Source: Acanthornis magna
Taxonomy: Eukaryota > Chordata > Aves > Passeriformes > Acanthizidae
DNA: 64,000 nucleotides
Assembly (NCBI GenBank): GCA_036785705.1
Contig: JAWUZG010000052.1
Location: forward strand, 1,736,001-1,800,000
Direction: 5' to 3'
Position numbers and translations under genes: made by a program. Position 1 is the first letter of the stretch. Each line of letters opens with the position of its first letter. Of this stretch, positions 1 to 13,500 are shown piece by piece. The notes under the pieces were generated by a model. That model had not been told where the DNA came from. It saw nothing but the letters and a program-made list of their open reading frames with translations, and searched no databases.

Positions 1-1380
1 AGGAATTCAAAATTAAATAGCAGCTCTTAGTAAAGAAAAAAGCAGTGGTGGGAGAAACTGAAATTATTTTCCCATGTTAAATAAAGGAAAAAGTTGAAAA
101 AAATTAAGTCCTCAGAATTTGCCAGGCATTTGCTAGAAAACAGAAGCAGCCTGAAATCAACAGAGGAACTGATCAATTAACTTCCCCTGTACAAAGTAAA
201 TGAAATGCAAAGAAAAGTAAAAGTACTGGAAAAGACATGGAGAGAAAAACTTTGGGTGCACAAATAAATGCAAGAGGAGAAGACAGACACCAAAGTACGC
301 TCTATTTAGTGGTGAAAGTCACAAATCAAGGAAAGGTAAAGCTAAACACATTCACACTATGAAAAAGTGTGAATTAGATATTAATAGTGAATGCACTTTA
401 TCAACTAAAGCACAGCTCTGGGGTGGGATCTCAGTCTCTTAATGTGCTCAGTGCATCTTCAGAAGATAAGAGCTGTCCACAGAAGTTGCTAGGCTCCAGC
501 TGGGAATGAATGAAATTCCATCACCTCCATTAAATGGGAGGTCAAGGTGGAAGAGCTAATGGTTTCTGTGACCTCAAAAATCTTTGAAATTATGAAACCA
601 TTAAATTAGGTTACTGATCTAATTGTCCGGGTCACTTGGAGTTGTGGGGATTTTATACAGGCTTTTAATTTAATATATGACTTACTCTAGTTGGGATAGA
701 TACAATAATTAACCTTTAGTTATTTTTCAAGACACAGCTTCTCTACAAACAAGGGATTTTTGCAGATTTTAAGTGCCGGCTGGCATTAAGTAACAATGTG
801 AAAAAAACACTTCAAAGTCCCTTAAAGCCATTCTCTACACTGCATCCTCTTTTAAATATTTTGTCATCAAGAACATTAGTGAATGCCTAAAGCAATTAAA
901 TATTTGTTAATTAGCAATAAAGAAAAATCAACTTATGTAATTACAAGTGAATTAAAAACAATGGAATTAATTATTAATACTAAAGATTGGCATTCTTCCC
1001 AGAGCTGTAAGTTTAATTTTACTTGTCTTTTTAAATCTAAATTCCTTCTCTGCAATACTTCCAGTAAAATTATTGGTGCTTGTTTTGTAACCACGCATCT
1101 TGCAGATGAAGGAGAAGTGGAGCACTCCTGCAGCTATATGCCTTGTGCTCTGACCCAGTGAATACAGTGATTCAAAATTCTTTAACATTCAGGTTCTAGG
1201 ACAGATGTTTCATAACAACAAAGGAAAAACTAAACTAAACCAAATTTTGAACGAATCTCAGAGAGACTAGACATGAGATTAAATTCATAAATAATCTACT
1301 GAACCATTAGGGCAAACCTGTTATAAATGAGCTTTTACACTTAAATAAAAGTAAGACTACCCTGTGAAATCAAGATTTAG
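1..1380. other. unique AT-rich DNA, no gene seen
   Basis: No repeat family, RNA gene or exon is recognisable. The longest open frame is 92 codons (883-1161, plus strand), with no domain-like pattern and a composition expected of AT-rich noncoding DNA. Confidence 0.6.
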
Positions 1381-1505
1381 ATACTGAGTTCCCCAGGGAA
1401 GTGGTCACATCACTAAGCCTTCCAGAGCTCAAGAAGCATTTGGACAATGTTATCAGGTAAATGGAATGATTATTGGGGTTGTCCCATGCAGTTTTAGTCT
1501 GTCCT
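1381..1505 (+). mobile_element. CR1 LINE fragment, 3' region
   Basis: The stretch reads as the CR1 3' region of the type 'cagggaagtggtcacagcac ... agctcaagaagcatttggac ... ggggctgtcctgtgca'. It keeps 'ccccagggaagtggtcac', 'gagctcaagaagcatttgga' and 'ttggggttgtcccatgcag'. The usual final target motif and ATTCTATG tail are missing, because the sequence diverges after about 1505. It is therefore truncated at both ends. Same 3' type as the copies at 16683 and 49411. Confidence 0.8.
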
Positions 1506-3334
1506 ACCAAATAGCCTTTTAAGTCAAACATGGTCCTAATCACCCTAATTTTCATTATTGTCTTCACTTACAGTTGTACTATGGAAGCACCACACCTATG
1601 GAAGGCAGAGAAGCCCTCAGCCAAAATGCACTAACCTTGGTCTCACCTAGACTTTTCCTGCTCCAACCATGAAGAAACAGTCCATTTATTTTATTATAAA
1701 GTCTGAAAATCAGCAGAAATTGACAGGGTCACTGTAAACACACAGATAACACACACTCAATTCCATGTCGGCATTGAAAAGTTGAAAATGCGAGTGACTA
1801 AGGAAAAAAAAAGGTGTACTAGATCTTACTCTAAAATCAAATAGTATTTTTTAATGTTTTGTCACAAAGTTTGACTCAAACCAGATTTCTTCCTTAGAAA
1901 TTCTGCTGTCTTGAGTAAAACAGAGCTTATGATGTCCAGTTAATTATCCTTGCTGATACTGAGACCTGATGAATTTTTAAGTCTTTCTGTGTTCTTGATT
2001 ATGTTATAAATATTCAATTTCTAAAGATGTTTTTGGTTTCTAGGAGAGCTCTGTGCCTCACTTCACATACTATAGTTCTCCCAATAGGTTTATGTCTGAG
2101 GTAAAAATTAGTGTGCACATCAGCAAATATGTGTTCTCGTCCTACTTCTAAAAACAAAATCAGCTTTATCTGCCAGTTTTCTGGCATTCTATGTCTTTCT
2201 CAAATCCTGATAAATTATCATGCAGCAATGCCAACCGTTCATTACAGAAGACATCCATGTCTAATGAAACAGGTAGTGTACTGCTATATTCCACAGTACT
2301 GGAAATTAATTTGCGTAGTGGAAGCTGCAAGGGTCTGAGTATATCACCTATTCCCATCCTGGGCCCATTTTCCAGGAACAGTGCATCATTAAGGGAAAAA
2401 ACATATCATAAAACCATGCATCTGCTAAGGGGTATTTTTATTCTATTTACCCCAATGTCCTTGATGAATGTCCAGCAAACCTCATTAATTTCATTGTATA
2501 AATGAGTGGGATAGACCGATATAATCTATCAAACCCTTGCAAATCCAAAGTGGATGTAAGATTACTTTACCACAGCTCAGCCCTGTGTTCTCTACAGTAG
2601 GCCACACCATTGCCCTTAACTTTTGACTGCAGAGCAGGATTCAAAACTGAAATGTGATCACAGAGAGAAAATCCCATGTGGGGTACAACATGAGAAATAA
2701 GGGCATGGTCAGGTGACCATTTCTGATCATCTCCTGTGTCCCTTTTGAGTAATAACAGAGATGAACCCTGACATGGGAGCAATAAGTGCTTTATTTTGTA
2801 GCGTGTTAGTTGGCAGTCCGGGTAACTTGCAGGACTGTCAGGAGTGTCAGAAGAAAATGTCAATTTCTTAGCAGAAACCAACAAAAACCATGCTAACTAG
2901 TGTTCCTTTGACCACCCCTTAACAAGAGGAACCCCAACACTTCCCATAAACTAGCTCAGGGAAGATATTCCTACCTAGACATGTTCTCACCAAAATTCAG
3001 CTAGGTCAAGATGTCCAAGAGCTTGAGAAGCACGAAAAATAAAAATGATCAACTACTGCAGCCGTTTCTTGTCTCCATGAACCCCCTAACTTGTAGTAAC
3101 AGGTCTTTGAACCTCAGGGTCTTTGAGGCCATGGATCCAGCAAAATAATAGCCTTGATTCTGTAGACGCGTTACAGTGGTTCCCTGTGTGTTTATTATGG
3201 AAGCTCAACATGCCCAGTGTGCAACTAAAGATAATTTTTCTTCCAAAGGCCAGATTTGCATGGAATTCTGTTAATTACATGCACTGCAGAAATGTCAGCC
3301 TTTACCCCTCTGTACATACAGCATCCTTTGTCCT
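1506..3334. other. unique DNA, no gene seen
   Basis: Nothing recognisable in this stretch. The open frames at 2111-2505 (plus) and 2567-2884 (minus) are 75-105 codons, overlap on both strands, and show no motif I know. Confidence 0.55.
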
Positions 3335-3403
3335 TCACATAATGATTTTAAAGTGCTCTGCAGACGTCATTTGATAGAATAATAAGGTATTATTATCGAA
3401 TCT
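3335..3403 (+). repeat. L2/MIR-like 3' tail
   Basis: The sequence runs from a 'ttaaagtgctctgcagac' block through 'gaataataaggtattattat'. This is the layout of the 3' end shared by L2 and MIR elements: a 'taaagcgctttgcaaa'-like box followed by ATT repeats. Only the tail is visible, and the upstream 100 bases give no convincing continuation. It could be chance similarity in AT-rich DNA. Confidence 0.4.
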
Positions 3404-5999
3404 TTTTGTCTCCTATTGTCCCAGGAGCACTGACCTTGCTTTCCCAATACAGAGGTCTGTCTGCCAGGCTAATCACACTGATATCTGAGTACCTCAGAAG
3501 AGGAGATCCTTATGTGGCAACATTTCTGCAGGAACTCAAACCTGGCCAGACATACTGATAAGATCCATGTGTTACTCTTGTGCATTTCTGCAAGGTTATA
3601 AACCAATTCCAATTTCAAATGTAAATCCCCATCCTGGTGACATGTGGAGACATGCGTTCAAATAACTGAAATTGTCCCCAGCTGTCAGGGTTCCCTATAG
3701 AGGCAGCAATGGCTGCGATTTCCAAGCAGATAGCAACCACAGGGAACTAAGATGAATGAATCCCCCATCCACTCTTTTCCAGCAGATATGTAGTACTGAT
3801 AAATGTCCTTGAACTACTGAGTTACTATGGGAATAACCTTTCATTTAGGTCCTTCACTTTCATTTGCCAGGGCAATGCATTCATACTGTATCTTTTAGCC
3901 ATGGACAAACAGATATTAGCACACCTTCCTGTAAGTTGTTTTTTTCCCCTTGATTTGATATGTTGTATAGGCATATCCATAAATATCCATGCACACAGCA
4001 GGGTATATGCAATACATCTGACAGGACGCAGTTACCCCCAGCACAATACCACTTCTTAATATAATCTCGGCTTGTTTCCATAGCTGTCAAAAACTCTAGG
4101 TTAGGTTGATAGGTGTCTTAAAATGTACAATTTGTGGCAATTGAGTTTTTAATCTTCCTTTTAAGAAAGTCCTGATAGTTACGAGGGCTTTTTCTTTCAA
4201 GAATTAGATACTTTGATAGTTGCTGAACAAATTATGACACAAAAACTCCTATCTCGAGATATGCAAATACTTCATGGCAGCATCAGCATCCTTTACTTAT
4301 CTGCATAGCTGCAAAAATGTCCAACACTTTCACTTTTCCACTCAGCAGCTTTTTACTTATTTTCTTTTCTGAAGAGAAATCCCAGAGCTCTACTACTGCC
4401 TCACCACTTTTTATTTGTCCTGAAAAACCTTGTTTTCTCCCTCTAATACAGTGAAGATGCCTACACTGTAGTTCCTTTTATTGCAATACCTCTGGGAATC
4501 TCCAGATGAACAAGAGCCTTGATATAATGGCACTGCTGTTACGGCAATCTCTACCAAATCAGTCAGCTATAGTTGGAAATCTAAATATTCCTTAAAATAC
4601 ATTTAATTCAGACATCTCAAGAACAATCTGCCTGTCAGTGGTACAATGTGTATTTTCAAGAACTTGCCCAAAGCTGCAAGAATTCAGGGTAGTCTCATTA
4701 CTATGTAAACACAATAATCTGAAATACGTTTTATAACCTGGACTGGGGGAAGAAAACAAGCATATGTCTATTGCTTAAAACCAAAGGAGAATCAGTACAT
4801 TCTCAAGACATAAAGCTATACTTTGAACTCTATCAGAGTAAAGGCAGTCTCCTGTGATGAATTTCAAAACCAGAAATGTCATGGGACTGAGTGTCATCCT
4901 TGTAAGTCCATCACAGACCTTGTTGATTGGTTTCTGTACTTTGAAGTACAGTGTTCCTGGCTTTAAGTTGTAGAAATAAACTCAACTGTGTTTCTAAATC
5001 TTTGTCTATGCCTAGTTAAAGTCTTGTTGTGTGTAGAACTGTAGGAACATTTCAGATTTCTATTGTTATCTTTGAGATACATTGGGATAGACACTCATTT
5101 GTAAAACTGAGGTATAGCATTCTGTGGCTGACAAGTTCTACTTATTAACTGTTGTATGCAAATATTTTTTATGGGGAATAATACAGCTCTAAAAGGCATC
5201 TTAGGCAGCATCATTAGATGAGTCAGAAGTAGTGGAACCACATGATATTTTGATTGCTCTCATTCAGTGAAAGTGTTGGCAGTTAAGATAAAGCTGGAAG
5301 TCAATATACAGTTTATTTGGTAGGAAAAAAAAGATGTGTTATCTTTATTTGTACTGGGAGTGTGCAGGAGTAAACAGTTGAGTGTTGGTAGGTATTTGGT
5401 GAGCTGGAAATGCTGGTAAAACACAGGGAATGGAGGTTCTGTGGCAAGGAATAAATTAAGCTACATAGAATATGAGCTGCCATGAAATTATATTTAGGTT
5501 ATTTCTGATACTTCAAATGAACTTCCAGACCAGCTCATTAACACTGACAATATAATTTATTCTAGCTTCAGGAACCTGGGATAATTTCTCATTTTGATTC
5601 AATCTCTTTGGTTAAACCTCTTGTTAACAACACAGAAAAAAATGGATTTTCCAAGTGATCACTATTTATTAGACAATAAATTTTAAATGACACTGCAAAT
5701 ATAATTTCATGGGTTTTGCTCTTTTCATTTCTTTGAAAAAAATCAAGGATGGAGACAAATAATGGTGCTTAAAATATCATGAGGAAAATCTTGATTTATC
5801 AACTCCACTTAAATACAAATACACATGAGAAGAAAATTATAGATGTCTAAATACCACACCCATGATAGATTATGAGTTTTACTTCTTTGACTCATCTTTA
5901 CAAACAAATCTAAAAAGCAATGATAGTGTACTTACATATTTCAGATCCTCATCTGTCTAAGAACAGAAAGCACTGAAGTCATGTGTCAGAATAAATCGG
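3404..5999. other. unique DNA, no gene seen
   Basis: No repeat family or exon is recognised. The only structure noted is a perfect 7-bp inverted repeat, TGTACTT/AAGTACA, with a 2-base spacer at 4935-4950. That size is expected by chance in a window this long. Confidence 0.55.
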
Positions 6000-7300
6000 G
6001 TGGCCTCTTCTCAATTCCCTTTCTGTGTTCACCATGCACAAAAATCAGTGCGCCACTGCAATGGTCCAGCCATTCTCACTACAGAAAAGGAGCCAGGTGT
6101 TGAGTGTCAGACAAGACTGGCATGGATTTGTAAAGGTTGTTTGCATGGCAGCTGCCAGGATTGTACATTTGGGATCCCTCCAAAGTTCCAAGACCCAGAT
6201 TTCCTCTATCTCCCAGAGTACCTACATGAGAAGCCAGACTACCATCACATCAGACAGTAATTGGTACCTGTCTTTAATGTCTGTATTGATATGGAGAAAT
6301 TAATATCTACCTCCATATCTACAGGACAGCAATGTCCATGCTGCCTTCCCATGCTTTGATTTCCCCAGGAACAGAGTTATAGCATGGTCCAGGCTTGTTC
6401 CTACCCAAGATATACACAGTGTGCCACCATCCATTGGTGGCTTCACACATCAGATGTGGTCTCAAAGGCTGGATAAGAAGTACATCAAATGTGAAGTGCT
6501 TCAAGCTGAATGGAATGAAACTGGACTGAAGTTAGTATGCACACATATTTAAACCCAGATAAAGAGAAAATATGTTTTTCATGGGACAAACCTTCTAACT
6601 ATATTTTTTTTCCTTTTCTATCTATATTTTATGCTTAATGCTGGAATAAAGCATATATACTTATTTTAAAATATCACTAAAATATTGTAACTTTTACAGA
6701 CTTATATTGCTTTTTTTGAAGAAATTTAGGAGAGACACTATTGTAACACCTGGATGAGTCCAATTGTTGCAACATACACCAAGAAAATCACCATCTCAGT
6801 CCCATACTGAATATAGTTCAGACACTTTAACTTAGTAATGTCCTGGGCACTTTTTTCAACAGCTTCATATTTAATAGGGACTTGAAGACAACTCTCAGTT
6901 TTAGAGGTACTTGAATCTATATTTACTGTGAGACACACTGGGTAATGTCACTCAGTTTAGTGACAACACTCACTAATATAATGTGTGGCACAGAAGAGAA
7001 AATGAGCCAGGGTATGATCTTGCTAAGGGCCAACAGTTTCTGATAGGTCACAATTAGCATGCCCCTCGGTGTTATCAAAAAATAGCTTGAAAAATTGTGA
7101 CTGCAGATGTAAGATGCAGACCAGCACAGCTGTCCCCATAAAACCGTCCAGTGCTTCTAGAGATGCCCAAGTTATTCTGATTGTCCTTCAGCTGCTGTCC
7201 AGAAAGACATGGGTTTCTTGCAAATCCTGCATCTTCTCTGCCAGTCTCTTAAATAAGCTTGGGCATCTAAAATGGCTCTGGGCATCCAAAATGGCTCTAA
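6000..7300. other. stop-poor stretch, possible decayed coding sequence
   Basis: One plus-strand frame (6025-6549) is interrupted by a single stop (TAA at 6301-6303) over about 174 codons. A second plus frame is open at 6000-6260, and minus frames are open at 6319-6504 and 6738-6938. The last of these ends in a hydrophobic run (VIFLVYVATIGLI). On the minus strand around 7110-7260 a broken frame reads as a short heptad-like segment followed by a hydrophobic segment. I do not recognise any of these as a known family. Openness on both strands may only reflect local base composition, so I do not call a gene or pseudogene. Confidence 0.2.
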
Positions 7301-9638
7301 GTTGACTGCAAAACTAAACTTTGTACTAAATCACAAGTTATGCATTGACAACAGGCCTCTGTGATCCCCCACCTCACTATTGCCATACCCCGTATATAAC
7401 ACCAGCACATCACCCCTTTCCATAAGTATTGCTTCAGGGAATGGACTGCATAAAAAGACACCAACAATTCTGTGTTGTATGCTACTTATAGACATGTATG
7501 CATGCCATAGCAGAGCTCCCATCTTATTTTTTAATTAATATTGCCTTTTTGTAAGAATTGAAGCAATGGGAATTCCAAAAAGACATTATGTTTTGATTGT
7601 TAGGATCTGGCACAAACGTATTCCAGTAGAAATAATGCTGTAAATGTTGATCATGTTACAAGCTGGCCCACCCACTGTCACTTCAGGAAAGAGAGGATTA
7701 AATATAAAACTACTATTTTTAACTGAGTTAATATTTGAACTGAAGGAGGAAACGTTCAGCTGGGGTAAATAGTAGCTTGGCTGATGTAAGTGGCACTATG
7801 TTGATTTAAAGCAGTGGACCAACTATTAGAAACAGTAAATCTTTTCTGCACCAAGAGCTCCACAAATGTATTTATAATATTATTTCAATAAGGAAAAGAA
7901 AAATCACAACATAAAGTTGAGATTATTCAAAGGTATCTCGGGAGTCCTGACAAACTTCTGCGAGCAAATGAATGGAAATATAGAGCACGTGTCCTAGCCC
8001 AGCAGACTGCTTCAATTCCCTGAGCTAAAATCTGCATGTTAAATAACTACATGTTTTGTTTACAATGAGCAGTATATTCCAGACATAATTAAAATAAAGA
8101 AAATTGTTATTGGATACCTCTTGATGATAAAAAAGGCCCAAACAACCCTCCCCCAAAACCTCCAAGGTATTAAATAAAAGTGGTTTTTATACTATAAGCA
8201 TTCATTTATGTTTTCTTCTTGAAGTTGTAGTTCCTAAAGTACTGTAAGTTAGATTGTTATTAAAAATAAGAGCAAGACCATCAGATTTTATTACTAAATT
8301 GGAAATAAGAATTCTGGATTTGGACGAAAAATAAAAAGAACAAAAATGCTCTGATGCTTAAAATTCACAGTTCTACATACCTTAATTTATCTTTATTTAT
8401 TAAATATTCTGATGTTGGGCATTCTTTTCGGGTGTCTACTCAATAGCACTTGGCCTTTGCAATACAATATAAACAAAATTAGAAAAGTCTAACAAGTTTA
8501 ACCCAAGAGGAACCTTACTTCTCTAAAAACCCAACTAAAGTAGCCAAATCTGTGTTTTCTTTTTAAATTACTTTCTCTCTCTTTAGCTGAGGTGTTTAAA
8601 GACTCCATAATGAAGCATAGCACAGAGTACAACACAGGAGGACTGAGACTATGGGCTTTAGGGAGATTAATGGCTGCAGAGCGGCTCGCTTTTTGTTACA
8701 TTAACCTGCCCAGAAAAGCAATTCCTTCCACAGTCCCCATGCCCAATCCCCGTAAGTGGAGACATATGGCAGTTTTGTGATACAGAGAACACACTGTGGT
8801 AGTTTTATTGATACTGGGACTGCTTCTTAGCCGGTGTAAGTCTTCTCCACTCAGCTATGAATTGATTGCATTGACTCTTGGCAAAAGCAGAACAGTCATA
8901 AAGGTTAATGCTGCCCTTGCAGTCAGATTCCTTCTCTGAATTGCCCTGTGAAGGTGCCTCTCTCCACTGACTCCAGGGAGACTGGCTGATTAAATTTAGA
9001 CTAGAGCTAACTCCCATGCCTCTGCCGCTTTGGTGGGATCAGTCTGTAAAGTCGTGCTTTTCTCTTTGTCCGTGATTCTCAGATGTGAGTCTATTGATAG
9101 AAAACCATCACAAGCAGCAACAACAGCAGTGCAAGTTGTCCATGGCCATCACTGTCTTCTCATCAGGTGAAATGTGAAGATGAGCAGTGCCTCTTCCTCC
9201 CTCCCTCTGCCCCTCCCTCTTCTGCCTGTCCAATATCTATCTGAGGACAGCAATCACTAAAACATTTCAAAACCCAGATCCCAACATTTCCATGTTGAAT
9301 AAATATGAAAGATTAATTAACATGAATACTGAGAATGGGAGAGCTGTGGTGCATCTTGAAAGGACTTGGGAAAAGGAATTTTCAGCTCAGATTCTTGGCT
9401 AAAGGACAAAAGGCTTGGCAATGTGGCAAAATATTGCACTCACATAAACACACAGAGATCATTTCATATTTTCTGCTTCCCTCCTTAGATTTCTCTCTTC
9501 CAGTCATCAGCTTCTCTGCTAACCTTGAAACTGCAAGGAATTTCATTCTGTGGCTTGTGTTTCCTCCAAAGCAGAATTGCAGGACCTCAGTTCCTCCCTA
9601 GAAATTATGCCTCCTAGAGTCATTATTCCCTCTTGGCC
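7301..9638. other. unique DNA, no gene seen
   Basis: No repeat or exon is recognised. The segment around 7560-8060 is non-repetitive, balanced in composition and free of simple repeats. It could hold conserved noncoding sequence, but nothing visible proves that. Confidence 0.5.
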
Positions 9639-10205
9639 TCAGACCACTTCCTGCAATTTCAGAGCCACTGAAAACAGCAGTTTCAAATGATCTATTAACC
9701 CATGAAGGCTAAGCCAGTCTGGATTCACCAGAGTTCCTTTGATGCATTTTTCTTTTCGCACATTTTTCTTCTCTCCCTGAACTTTGTTTGAAATAGAACT
9801 GAAAAGATTCTTCCTCAGACAAGTTTTGGCCCGTTTTACAGACCTTATAATCCTCTGAAATACTGGTTTGTTTTCACCTCCAGTTTTCTGCTGCAGACTA
9901 TTATTTACCAAATCTGTCTTTCTTGAAAAATTCTGATGACCTGTAAAAGCTGAAAAGTTAACTATCAAAACCCTTGGGTATATCCACAAATGATTATGTA
10001 AGGCTGGAGGCTCAATGCCAGATGAACAGATGACAGACCCATTTATCATCACTAGGAACAGGCACATTAATTGGCTATGATACCAGCACTGTCCTTCAGC
10101 ATTAACAAAACTCTTCTTGATCCTGAATGTACCCCCAGAACATCCTTTATTAAAGAAGATAAATAATACTGAGGCCAAGGGTCGCCCTGCTTCATCTGAG
10201 AAAGC
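9639..10205 (-). other. longest open frame of the window, product unrecognised
   Basis: A minus-strand frame is free of stops for about 188 codons, from just after a TGA (10206-10208) to the stop near 9639. The first ATG lies well inside, before 'CLFLVMINGS'. Going further upstream only gives non-ATG starts such as TTG at 10178. The protein would be basic, with several KK/RK pairs in its C-terminal half. It has no signal peptide, transmembrane pair or motif I can name. I see no splice-site, CpG or poly(A) context that makes it a gene. For about 60% AT a frame this long is uncommon but possible by chance. It is listed so that it can be tested, not as a gene call. Confidence 0.15.
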
Positions 10206-10394
10206 TCAATTGTTTATTAATACTTCCCTGATTCAGGCTTGGTAACCTGACAAGTTACCAAACCTTGCAAAGAGAGCTTTTTGGTCTACTGACTAAACAT
10301 TATTATTCTACACATACATTTCTTCTGTATTAGAGAATCAACAACAAAGAAATGAAAACACATTAGTCCTGTAAATTTCTGGACTGGGGGAGAG

Positions 10395-10570
10395 TGGTTG
10401 AATATTTGAGTAGTTTGCCCAGAAAGGCTGCAGACTCCATCCTTGGCAATATTCAAAACCTGACTGGACACATCCCCAGGCTCTTGTGGCTGATAGTGCT
10501 TTGAGCGGTGTGTGTTGGACTAGATGATCTCCAAGGTCCCTTCCAGCCTCTGTGACATTCTGTAGTTCTG
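10395..10570 (+). mobile_element. CR1 LINE fragment with 3' end
   Basis: Recognised by 'tttgcccagaaaggctg', 'tccttggcaatattcaaaac', 'tgactggacacatccccagg' and 'ttggactagatgatctccaa' followed by 'ggtcccttccagcctc'. The tail 'gtgacattctgtagttctg' is a decayed ATTCTGTGATTCTG. This 3' type differs from the window's other CR1 copies: the 'tggacacatcccc' box replaces the usual middle section. It is 5'-truncated, as most CR1 copies are. Confidence 0.9.
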
Positions 10571-13500
10571 AGTCCATGAGATGAAGCCACAGAAGTAGAT
10601 TCCCAGATTTCTGTTCCTGGCTCTTCCATGTACTCACTCAAAAGACAAAATACTCATAAGTGGCTACTGCTTCCAGCTGTTTCACCATGCAAAGAGGAAT
10701 CTAGCCTTAGGAGCCCCTGATGCCAATTTTTCTGCATGCAAATAAGCATGTGAAAAAGTAAACAGTGGCCACTGTTTGGTATGGTACCTCTAGAATTCCC
10801 TGCAGTTAAGAGAACTTGTCTCCAAAACACAAACTACCTGACCCTACCTGGCACAGTTGCTATGCAAATATTTTGTACGATTCCACGCACGCTGAAGTAA
10901 TGATTGTGTGTGTGATCTCTGTCACCACGGTTAGCAAAGAAGCAGTGATACAGTCCAACAAATATGCATGAGGATGAAGAAAGTAAAGCATTGATAATTT
11001 TACTGGAATACTGACCACTTGTTACAAGTAGTAGAAGCAAAGTGTTTATTTCAAGAGTAGCTTTCACCTACTTCAACTTGAGTTGCCAATAAATGGCTCT
11101 GTGACACATTTCATGGAAGAGCTCAAAAGTAATACTGTAGTATTTCATGGGACACAAAAGGGACCCTCTGGGTCAAGTCCCAGGTAATTTCTACCCAAGG
11201 TAGTTTCTACCTTGTGGTCACGTATTGCTACCTTGCCTGCACTTGATATACACAGATTTTGATGTTTTCAACACCTCTCTCCATACAGCTCATATATCCT
11301 ATGATAAATGACATTTCCCCCATCCTTCTATCACCTTTTGATCTTGACAAGGAGAATTATTTTTTTCTTTCTCCCCAAGGGGCTTGGGGAGTTTTTTCTC
11401 AGAATGAGACAGTATTTCCTCCACACTTGGAACGGAGCATTTTGTTTGCACACAGTACTGGGGAATTTTCAGTGCTGCCACCAGTCAGGCTGGCATGCAT
11501 GCTTTATACCTGCATAGCCAAAGGAACTGGCAGATGGTTAGTGACAAAAGGAGCATCCCATGGAGCTGCAGGAGAACCATCTCAACAGATCCAAAATTTC
11601 AGAGCCTGAAAGACACTGCGCAACAGCCCAACCGTAACACTGCTCAGCATTCAGCCAGAAGCAAGGCAGGTGCTTGAAATGTTTGCCAGGATTCACTCAT
11701 TCAAAAGCGTTTAGTCTCCAAGACGGAAATAAATCTGGCAAATGGGTGTGGAATGCTCTTACAAAGAGATGTATGGGCAATCACCCGTCTACCACTAATC
11801 ACAAGTCTACCACCTTGTCTCTGTGACTTTTTGATAGCTGGAGGACTGAATGATACAAAATCATCCCTCCCAGGCCTCCAGCAGGAGGAACTGTCCCTTC
11901 CAGCAGGACAGCCAGTGAGAATAAGTGGGAGTAATGAGAATGTATGATGTTGAATGAAGTAATGGCTTAATGAGAAGATGTGTTACCAAGGAGGTCTCAT
12001 TTCAGCATGGGTCTCAATGACCACAGGATCTGCCATTCCACAGCTTTTGGTGGGGACCATTTTATAGGAGAGGGGTGGGTGCTAATGGTTCAGTGCTGCT
12101 TAAACACTTGAGCTGTAAACCTGGCTGAGGGGTTTTGGGAGGAAGAAGTAAAAATTGTTGAGTTCAATATGTTAGACTTGTCAAACTTGGATCAGTTCTG
12201 CTCTCTGCTTGACTGCTTCATATTTCATGTCATCCTACCTCTAGCAGGGAAGTGACATACCTGGAGTTCTGTCTCCCATTTGAACTTGTTAAAGCAAAAT
12301 GTGGGGGTTTTCTGCATCTTTGCTTCCTGAAGTCAGTGGTAGACTAAGGAGGAAGCATTTAGGTGTTTGTGTCACACTATTCACTTATTTCTTATATCCT
12401 CTTCCGTGAAAATTTTCCAATAGCCCAGCTCCTGCTCAAAATTTCCCAAGCTGCAGCTACAATGTACTGACATGATTCACAGTTCTTGTTAAGCAATGGT
12501 AAACCTGTCCCAAATATGAGGAGCTTCTTCCTTCTACAAAAGAAATGAACCATAGCAAAAATCGTTGCAGCTAATCTGTCTTCAGACTCAGGAAGATTCT
12601 TCTGCACCTCTGCATTTCAGAAGATGACCTTTATCAGATGTAAGGCCGGCAAATAATTTCTGACTGTGCAGAGCAAACTACGGATATAGGATTTGATGTA
12701 CAAATGTAACAGCCCTTCTCCTATCATACATCAGCCAGTGTAGTGGAGATGCAATGTCACAGAAAGGAAAGCATAAAGTGGAGGGAACAAACATAAAAAC
12801 TAGTTTATAACTTGCCAATGGGGAAGAGGAGACCAACTGAAACAATTTATACTGAAGGTCCAATGGAATACCTTGGAGCTAGCCTTCCTAAAGAAGGGAA
12901 GCCAGGAACAACACTATCTCTAAACGCAAAACCTGTTCGGGAGACGTGGTGCTTCTGTGATCTGCCAGTAAGAGTAGAGTAAGATCTTTGCTGAGTAAGA
13001 AACTGGGCTTGCATATTGACGCCGTAGGGCATCAATTTCATGATCAGGAGACCCTGAGACATGCTTCAGTTTTTTCACAAGTGGATTGAGCACATTCATC
13101 AAAACTGGTATTCCAGGGCTCAAAATTCAAAAAGCTACCAGAGGTGACATCATTTCCCTGCTTCCTCCTTTTCTTGTCCCTTCCAAAAACAACCCCACTG
13201 TATTTTTTCTTCTTGCCATTTGACTGAAATCACCTGGGGGTTAATTATCTTTCTGGGATGAAAACCATATGCTATTTCATGTTCTTGTATAAGGTTAAGC
13301 TGCATATGATGAAACCAATCAATTAAATCTTGCAGGAAGGGAAGGGAGGGTGAAGCCTGGCCAGGAGTTAGTGTTCTCATTTACTGACAAGGTAATCCAA
13401 GGTATCAGGCAAATACAAAAATTCGCTGGCCCACAAGGAACAGTGGAAAGTGTTGCCTGCATCACCATAAAATGAAGTGGGGGAACACTAAAGTGGGGAA

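Noticed and set aside
4935..4950. TGTACTT/AAGTACA inverted repeat
   Set aside because: A 7-bp stem is within chance expectation and has no associated feature.
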